A DNA stretch of 64,000 nt from Micropterix aruncella (Eukaryota; Arthropoda; Insecta; Lepidoptera; Micropterigidae): contig OX155976.1 of the NCBI GenBank assembly GCA_944548615.1, positions 3,796,442-3,860,441 of the forward strand, in the 5' to 3' direction. Positions 58,585 to 64,000 of the stretch are shown in pieces. Below the pieces are notes generated by a model that was not told the origin of the DNA, did no database searches, and was given only the letters and a program-made list of their open reading frames with translations. Every line of letters starts with the position of its first letter. The stretch's first letter is position 1. Both the position numbers and the translations under genes were made by a program.

Positions 58585-58720
58585 TTTAAATTACAATCAA
58601 ACCTTTTAGAAGCTGATTCAAGAATGTTTCGCCATATATTTCACGCAGTAAGGATTCAATCTGGTCATATTATTATCGTTATTGCTGATACAGATGTATT
58701 CGTCTTGGCAATTTATTTCT
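58585..58720 (+). mobile_element. Fragment with EADSRMxxH and DTDVFVLA motifs
   Basis: LEADSRMFRHIFHAVRIQSG and IIIVIADTDVFVLAIYF resemble the HEEADTR...DTDVLVL segment found in a group of transposon-associated proteins of animals. The fragment is too short to classify. Confidence 0.4.
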
Positions 58721-59035
58721 AAAAAAAGCAAATATTGGGTGTCTAGGTCTATGGTTCGACGGTTCTCATACAAAGAAATATCTTCTAGGATGCCATCAGT
58801 GGTCTCGAAACTACCGATTTTTCGGTATTTCTACCGATATGGCGCTTGTCCTGCCGAAATAGAACGATTTTTCTGATTTTTAAGAATGCAAAGAAATTCT
58901 CACTCCTAGTCCAAAAAAAGTTTCAGAGTATAAAGATTTTCAAATATAAAGTCCACAAAATACTACATCTTTCTCAGACACGCTGGTTACCTGTACATGC
59001 AGCAGTGAAGAGAGTATTGGAACAATTTTCTGCTC

Positions 59036-59762
59036 TAAATAAATAAAATACAAACGGAGCTGCCATGGAATTCACCGACCAAAAATCGGGCCCATCATAT
59101 ATAATTATTACACTTCTGGGAGGTGAAGGGTGGATTCCGGACATACGACCGGCGGTGGTAGGTTTAGGACAGCTGTCTTGCCACATGTGAGCGTTCACCT
59201 TACCACCCATTCACTCCCTCTTCGAAGCCATAGAATTTGAGATGCAGAAATCGCGGTTTAAGATAATTTTTCTAGAAAGGAGTTGATTATTTTCCTGGAG
59301 AGACCAAGATCTTTAAAAAGGTGAAACAAAGATTTAGCTGGCAGGCCACGAGCGCCTACTTCCACCGCGTGAAGGTGAACAGTGAAGCCGTTCCGGGTGA
59401 CGGCATTTGCGAGGTCATGGTATTTATTTAATTTGTACTCGTGGTCTTTTGGGATATTTGATTCCCATGGAACAGTTAACTCTACGATAAGAACCATCTT
59501 CCGAGATAGAGAGTAAAGAGTTATATCTGGACGCAGGGCTTTGCATCCGAGACTTTCAGGGAATTTATACTGCTTAGAGACCGAATCGACCTCCATAATC
59601 CAATCTGAAGCTTTCTCGATTATTGAGAAAGGTTTTGCATTGAGATGTTTTTTGCCTTTAGAGCCAACCCGCACAAACTGTATTGGGGGTTTGGAGGATA
59701 CTGTCAAACCCTTGTTGGCACGAGCCACTGAGAGGCTAAGTACCTCACGAATAACAAAGGAC
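59036..59762 (-). mobile_element. R2/NeSL-type retrotransposon, copy 4 (5'-truncated)
   Basis: It has only the endonuclease half. The frame starts within REVLSLSVARANKG and goes through RPDITLYSLSRK and VELTVPWESN to the family end. The 3' tail has (AAATA)n on the plus strand. It splits the hAT relic right after EQFSAL. Confidence 0.85.
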
Positions 59763-60206
59763 TCAAGGATACTTAGACTATTTTCCATAGACCAAGTACG
59801 TAATAATGATCATCTTTTAGCTGCATAAAATATATTGCAGAAGCGTCAATATCCTACAATAGTACTATTTTTGAAATTTTTAGATTTTGTGTTACAATTA
59901 TTTAACGATTTAAACAAAGAAATGCAGGCACAACATCCGAAAATTCATATTTTATATGAACAAATAAGTCAAACATTAGGAACTTTCTTTGATTGCTTTT
60001 TGATGAGAATATTTAGGAAGTACTTTTTGCGAAAGTATTGATTTAAAAAATCCTAGAAATTTTATGGATATCAATGCTGTATACTACGGCGCTGCGGCGT
60101 CTAATACGCTGCTTAGTAGTTTAAATCTAAGCCTGGATCAAATATATTTGTTCAAATGAAGATACCTGGATTTTTATATTGAAACATGCAAGCAAATAAC
60201 TGTAAT

Positions 60207-61183
60207 CTTCTTCTTCTTTTTTGTTTGATGGCTCCACCCAAAGAGGGTGATTTCTGCCAAGTGTGCCGTTGAAATAGCAGGAAACTTTTTTGTGTTAGTG
60301 GACGTCACTGAAACAATTAAGACATCACTCCGTCGGGAACACAAAATCGAATAATAATAGATATAGTGAAATACATATATACGTTTAACACACAAACACT
60401 CTATGGAGGAACATTCATTAATTATTATTAAAGGGACATACTGTTGAGTTTAATAAATTTACAGATGATTTTGTAGACATTGGGGGTGTTGAGAGATAAT
60501 AAAAAGTCTATACTAATAGGGAGCTGAATTTTGAGATTTAAGAGGTCTGAAATGAAGTTAGGATAGTTATTAACAATGGGACAATTAAAGAAGAGATGGT
60601 CCAGAGTGCAAAACGCATGACCGCAGTCGCACTGAGGAGAAGGGAGGACATGTATTCGGTTGAGGTGAGCGGGAGTGCAGCAATGACCGATGCGCATCCT
60701 GCAGAGGGTGGAGATTTCCTTACGGGTGAAAGGTAGGTGGTGGAACCAGGGTTTGGTCCTTATTTCTGTTTGGATTTGAGAGTATCTCTTACCTTTGACC
60801 AATGAGGACTCTTGCCACCTCCGAGCCAATTTGTTAATGAGCTTTTTATCTATAACAGGGAAGAGGTCCGAGAGTGGTAGGCGGCACTCGGCAGCACCAC
60901 CGAAAGTTCTGGCAGTGTTCGCAAGCTCGTCCGCCCTCTCGTTACCTCTTATCCCCGTGTGACCAGGTATCCAGCAGAGAATCACACGAAAACCAGCCGT
61001 CTCCAAACTACAATATCTCTGTCGAATTTCGTTCTCAATGTGGGATGGCTTATTGTTGAGAGAAGGGAATCCAAGTTTTTGGATATAACTTAACGAGTCG
61101 GTGAAGATTATAGTAAATTTTAAATCAGACGACTCAATAAGTTGTAGCGCCTTCAGTATGGCGATACTCTCTGCCGTAATGAT
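60207..61183 (-). mobile_element. LINE 3' part with RNase H domain, inserted in hAT relic
   Basis: The minus frame (to 60428) encodes an RNase H domain from its Glu strand onward: AESIAILKAL, IFTDSLSYIQKLG, CWIPGHTGIRGNERADELAN. A C-terminal zinc-knuckle region follows with CDCGHAFCTLDHLFFNC and RMRIGHCCTPAHLNRIH. The first Asp strand is lost by 5' truncation. Flanks AAATAACTGTAAT at 60194-60206 and 61184-61196 are an exact 13-bp target duplication. The tail ends in AAAAAAGAAGAAGAAG on the minus strand. Confidence 0.9.
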
Positions 61184-61560
61184 AAATAACTGTAATGAAT
61201 GGTTTCCAATGAAAAATAATGACCCAACGAATGTTAAAAGTGGAAAAACTGCTTCGATTATTTCTGTTATTAGGCTCTTTCCCAATATTGTTCAAAACGA
61301 TGATTTCCGGCTAATTGATACAGAATGGCGTGTTTTGAGAAATGGTGAACAAGTAAAAACATTTCCTGAAGAAATAAAACTCTTTTGGGATAATATCAGT
61401 TTACTGAAGCATGGCGATGACACTCAAATGTTTCCTTTGTTGTTTTCTTTCATCTTTACTTTTTTATCACTGCCCCCCACTCATCCGCCAATGTTGAGCG
61501 CATATTCACGCATATTAATCTCATGAAAACAAAACAGCAACACGACTTGAAGCTGTCCGT

Positions 61561-61690
61561 CTATGAAGGCCCTAAGGGGCAAGGGGAGTTGGGAGAGAGG
61601 TGGAGGGAGGGGGGTTAGAGGGTTGAGGTTTTGGCGCGGGGGGAAGGGGGGGGATTGCCTACTTGCTGGGAAAGTCTAAGGGGATACAAA
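61561..61690. repeat. G-rich tract with repeat-family hallmark
   Basis: GGAGAGAGGTGGAGGGAGGG and GCGCGGGGGGAAGGGGGGGG precede TGCCTACTTGCTGGGAAAGT. It is the inverse of the block at 16200-16455. Confidence 0.6.
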
Positions 61691-62062
61691 AGATTTTTTT
61701 TTCAAGTCAATGTATGTAAAAAGAACTCCTTTCTCAATAAAGTACTCAGAAAATGCTATAAAGAGGTTTTACTGTATATCTTAGGAAAAGACACAAGCGG
61801 TAATTAAAAGAAACATATTAAATGCAGGTAGTTTTTAAATGCATAGATAGAAGTCCCTTTGCAACGAAACCCTTTTTGCAGAGGCCACACACATACGGCC
61901 GAGCTCCCGAATGGTATCTGTAACAAACAAATAATACTTGATCATTTTCATTTCTGTTTATTTTCAAAAAAGACTAAATAATCCAACGTGTTGTTTAACC
62001 TGTCGGAAGTCAGCCTTCGAACACAAAAAAACGGCGTAGCAACTTTTTGATCCATTTTGTAT

Positions 62063-62375
62063 ATACGAGGCGCTACCCAAAAATTTGGGGAATTTTATCA
62101 TAAAAATAAAATAGCTTATCATAACTTCTAATTTCCACCGTCTCCTTCAAAATAGTCTCCTTGGGCATTGATATAGCGATCCCAGAGTTTATTCCAGGAT
62201 TCCATGATCCCTAAAAGTCTGCAAGTTTGAAGCAAATACAGTTTCTTCCTGGATCTCCTCAATCGTGTTAAAATGACTGCATTTTGAAATTTTATTTTGG
62301 GAAAGGGAAAAAAGTCGCACGGGGCGAGGTCAGACGAATATGGTGAGTGGGGAATCACTACCGTATTTTTAGAAG
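62063..62375 (-). mobile_element. mariner transposase C-terminus with 3' inverted end
   Basis: The minus frame reads VIPHSPYSSDLAPCDFFPFP with the third catalytic Asp region, and ends WDRYINAQGDYFEGDGGN. TTTTTGGGTAGCGCCTCGTATA-like sequence (shown here as TACGAGGCGCTACCCAAAAA on plus) is the mariner terminus. It is a different mariner subfamily from 26922-29056. Confidence 0.85.
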
Positions 62376-62881
62376 CCTAGCAATGTGTGCGTGTGGAATA
62401 CGTCTCATGTTCAAATTGTATATCATGCCTATGTATACTGCATATATTTATCCAAACTTACTGTATACCAGAAAAACTATTGTAACTATTTCAACTAACT
62501 TGAATATTCATTCGCATAATACGTGAAAGAAAGAGCACTTCCATCATTTCAAAGTACGACTGGGTAAGGTTCGAAATAGCTTTCTTTGTCAATCTAACTT
62601 ATTTTACAATAAATTGCCATTATTCAGCAGGGGCCTTGGGGAGGTTCAGTTTTTAAAAAAATATCAATGTGTTTTAACTAAAAACACAATTTAAAGCATT
62701 AAGGATTTTGACAATATTGAATTTTCTCAGTTCTCTTGACTTTTTTGACTATCATCATTCTTTATTCTTTCTATTATTATCTATTACATCATTTTGAATT
62801 TTTATTCTGACTAGTGGCGATTAACTAGTTATTATTTGTTACTATTTGTATTTATAAATTATTTTTATTACAGTCCATATA

Positions 62882-63115
62882 ATGCAGTTCTTCGGTCATG
62901 TTGCCAGGAGAAACCCAGAGAATCTGGAGAAAATGCTTTCCAGGGGTCAAGTGGAGGGAAGAAGAAGCAGAGGCAGATCACCGGCCAGATGGAACGACCT
63001 CATCAAATAAGTTATGAAAGGGTCAATACAATCTGCGACCCGCCATGCAGAAGACAGGTCGAAGTGAAGGAGCCTCGTAGGCAAACTGTTGTCTAGTGGC
63101 CATGATCCTCAGTAA
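62882..63115 (+). mobile_element. RTE-type LINE 3' coding end
   Basis: The frame reads MQFFGHVARRNPENLEKM, then QVEGRRSRGRSPARWNDLIK. An in-frame TAA follows, then SATRHAEDRSKWRSLVGKLL and SGHDPQ. This is the standard C-terminus of RTE-like endonuclease-reverse transcriptases. GAACGACGAAGAAGAAAATA follows as the usual 3' end. Confidence 0.85.
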
Positions 63116-63385
63116 TGAGGGAACGACGAAGAAGAAAATAATAATTTGTGAAATAATTCTGATTGATTATTAGTACTATTATTGAAGAAATTTGATTGCA
63201 GAAACTTGAAAGTACTATATTATCGAAGAAATTTGATTGCAAATATTGGAAAATTTTGTTTATTGTTTATTAACATCTAGAAAACCTAGAAAATAGGCTT
63301 TCCAGCAGTATATTGAAAATGATATTAAATATCGTCGGAGAGGCAACAGCCCTGAAATAGTCCAATTGAATATGATATCTACATA

Positions 63386-63638
63386 AAAAAATAAAATAAA
63401 ATACAAACGGAGCTGCCATGGAATTCACCGACCAAAAATCGGGCCCATCATATATAATTTTTACACTTCTGGGAGGTGACGGGTGGATTCCGGACTAACG
63501 ACCGACGGTGGTAGGTTTAGGACAGCTGTCTTGCCACATGTGAGCGTTCACCTTACCACCCATTCACTCCCCCTTCGAAGCCATTGAATTTGAGATGCAG
63601 AGATCGCGGTTTTAGATAATTTTTCTAGAAAGGATTTC
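63386..63638 (-). mobile_element. R2/NeSL-type retrotransposon, 3' end (copy 5)
   Basis: Contains the family 3' UTR (CTCCGTTTGTATTTTATTTT on minus) and the last codons (LRRGSEWVVR). It breaks off at TCTAGAAAGGA. Confidence 0.85.
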
Positions 63639-64000
63639 TAATATTCATATCTACATTACGAATGTAATTTTATACATATTATAACAGATTTAGTTAAATT
63701 TATATCTTTGTTTGTTTTAAATTTCCTTTTTCTATGGCACCTTTTTTGTTTTTATGAAAGAAGTTTATCCAGGTTTGGTTCTTGTCTGCAACAAATTCCT
63801 ATTGACTCCGCTATAGATCCATAGTGGGAGTAATATTCAATTTAATTGAGCACTGACAGTTTTGGGGACTTTCGGGGAAGAAAGGAGAGCGGTCCATTTG
63901 ATTGAACAAATGGAGTTGCAGAATTTAAATGATAAAATCTGGTTTGCATAAAGTCGGCGATTGAAACCGTTAAATTAGACTGTGGAAGTTTAGTGACAGT

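Larger units (their letters stand above)
58810..61560 (+). mobile_element. hAT transposase relic, interrupted by two retroelements
   Basis: Pieces in order on the plus strand: HKILHLSQTRWLPVHAAVKR and VLEQFSAL (58950-59035); after an R2-type insertion, QVRNNDHLLAA and KFLDFVLQLFNDLNKEMQAQ (59790-60000); YLDFYIETCKQI (60165-60200); after a LINE insertion, DTEWRVLRNGEQVKTF and FWDNISLLKHGDDTQMFPLL; finally, in a shifted frame, SSANVERIFTHINLMKTKQQ, the hATC dimerisation motif. The shift falls at a run of six C near 61470. All domains point to one hAT copy of the type common in insects. Confidence 0.8.

Noticed and set aside
60428..61285. A single 285-codon RNase H protein
   Set aside because: Codons above 61183 are antisense of the hAT relic; the 13-bp duplication sets the true boundary.

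Overview
This window is nuclear DNA of an insect. It carries one real host gene and a very dense bed of transposable-element remnants. The host gene is a G-protein beta subunit matching the insect Gbeta13F / vertebrate GNB1 type. It lies on the minus strand between about 13.9 kb and the left edge. Seven coding exons were read directly, with matching splice sites and phases. They supply codons 1-305 plus one base of codon 306. A complete protein of the usual 340 residues needs one more exon of about 35 codons, which must lie left of the window. I cannot name the insect order from this sequence.

Layout: 0-0.4 kb, end of a LINE RNase H domain and a 26-bp minisatellite; 0.4-1.1 kb, an inverted-repeat MITE; 1.16-13.9 kb, the G-beta gene, whose introns hold a mariner relic, an RTE reverse-transcriptase scrap, a tRNA-derived SINE, a hAT transposase relic with another hAT element inside it, LINE 3' ends, a mariner with three later insertions, and two copies of a long non-coding retroposon. 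13.9-26.9 kb holds non-coding repeats: TTAA MITEs, palindromic MITEs, a 102-bp satellite, hAT MITEs and a palindromic piece resembling a Penelope terminal repeat. 26.9-29.1 kb is a nearly full-length mariner split by a hAT element. 31-38 kb holds retroposon copies, LINE ends and a Penelope-like GIY-YIG endonuclease relic. 38-42 kb is fold-back elements and MITEs. 42-46.3 kb and 57-63.6 kb carry repeated 5'-truncated copies of an R2/NeSL-type retrotransposon. 53.4-57.05 kb is a 3.6-kb element with long inverted arms. It encodes part of a transposon-associated protein with a 31-residue tandem repeat and a serine tract, and is the best candidate here for an undescribed mobile element. 58.6-61.6 kb is a hAT transposase relic interrupted by two retroelements.

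The gene and the repeats do not form a pathway. Their relation is one of insertion history, and nine insertions can be read with exact or near-exact target-site duplications. In three further places the pre-insertion state is clear from an interrupted coding frame or an empty site. Apart from G-beta, no open frame in the window looks like an intact host gene; the longer ones belong to mobile elements.
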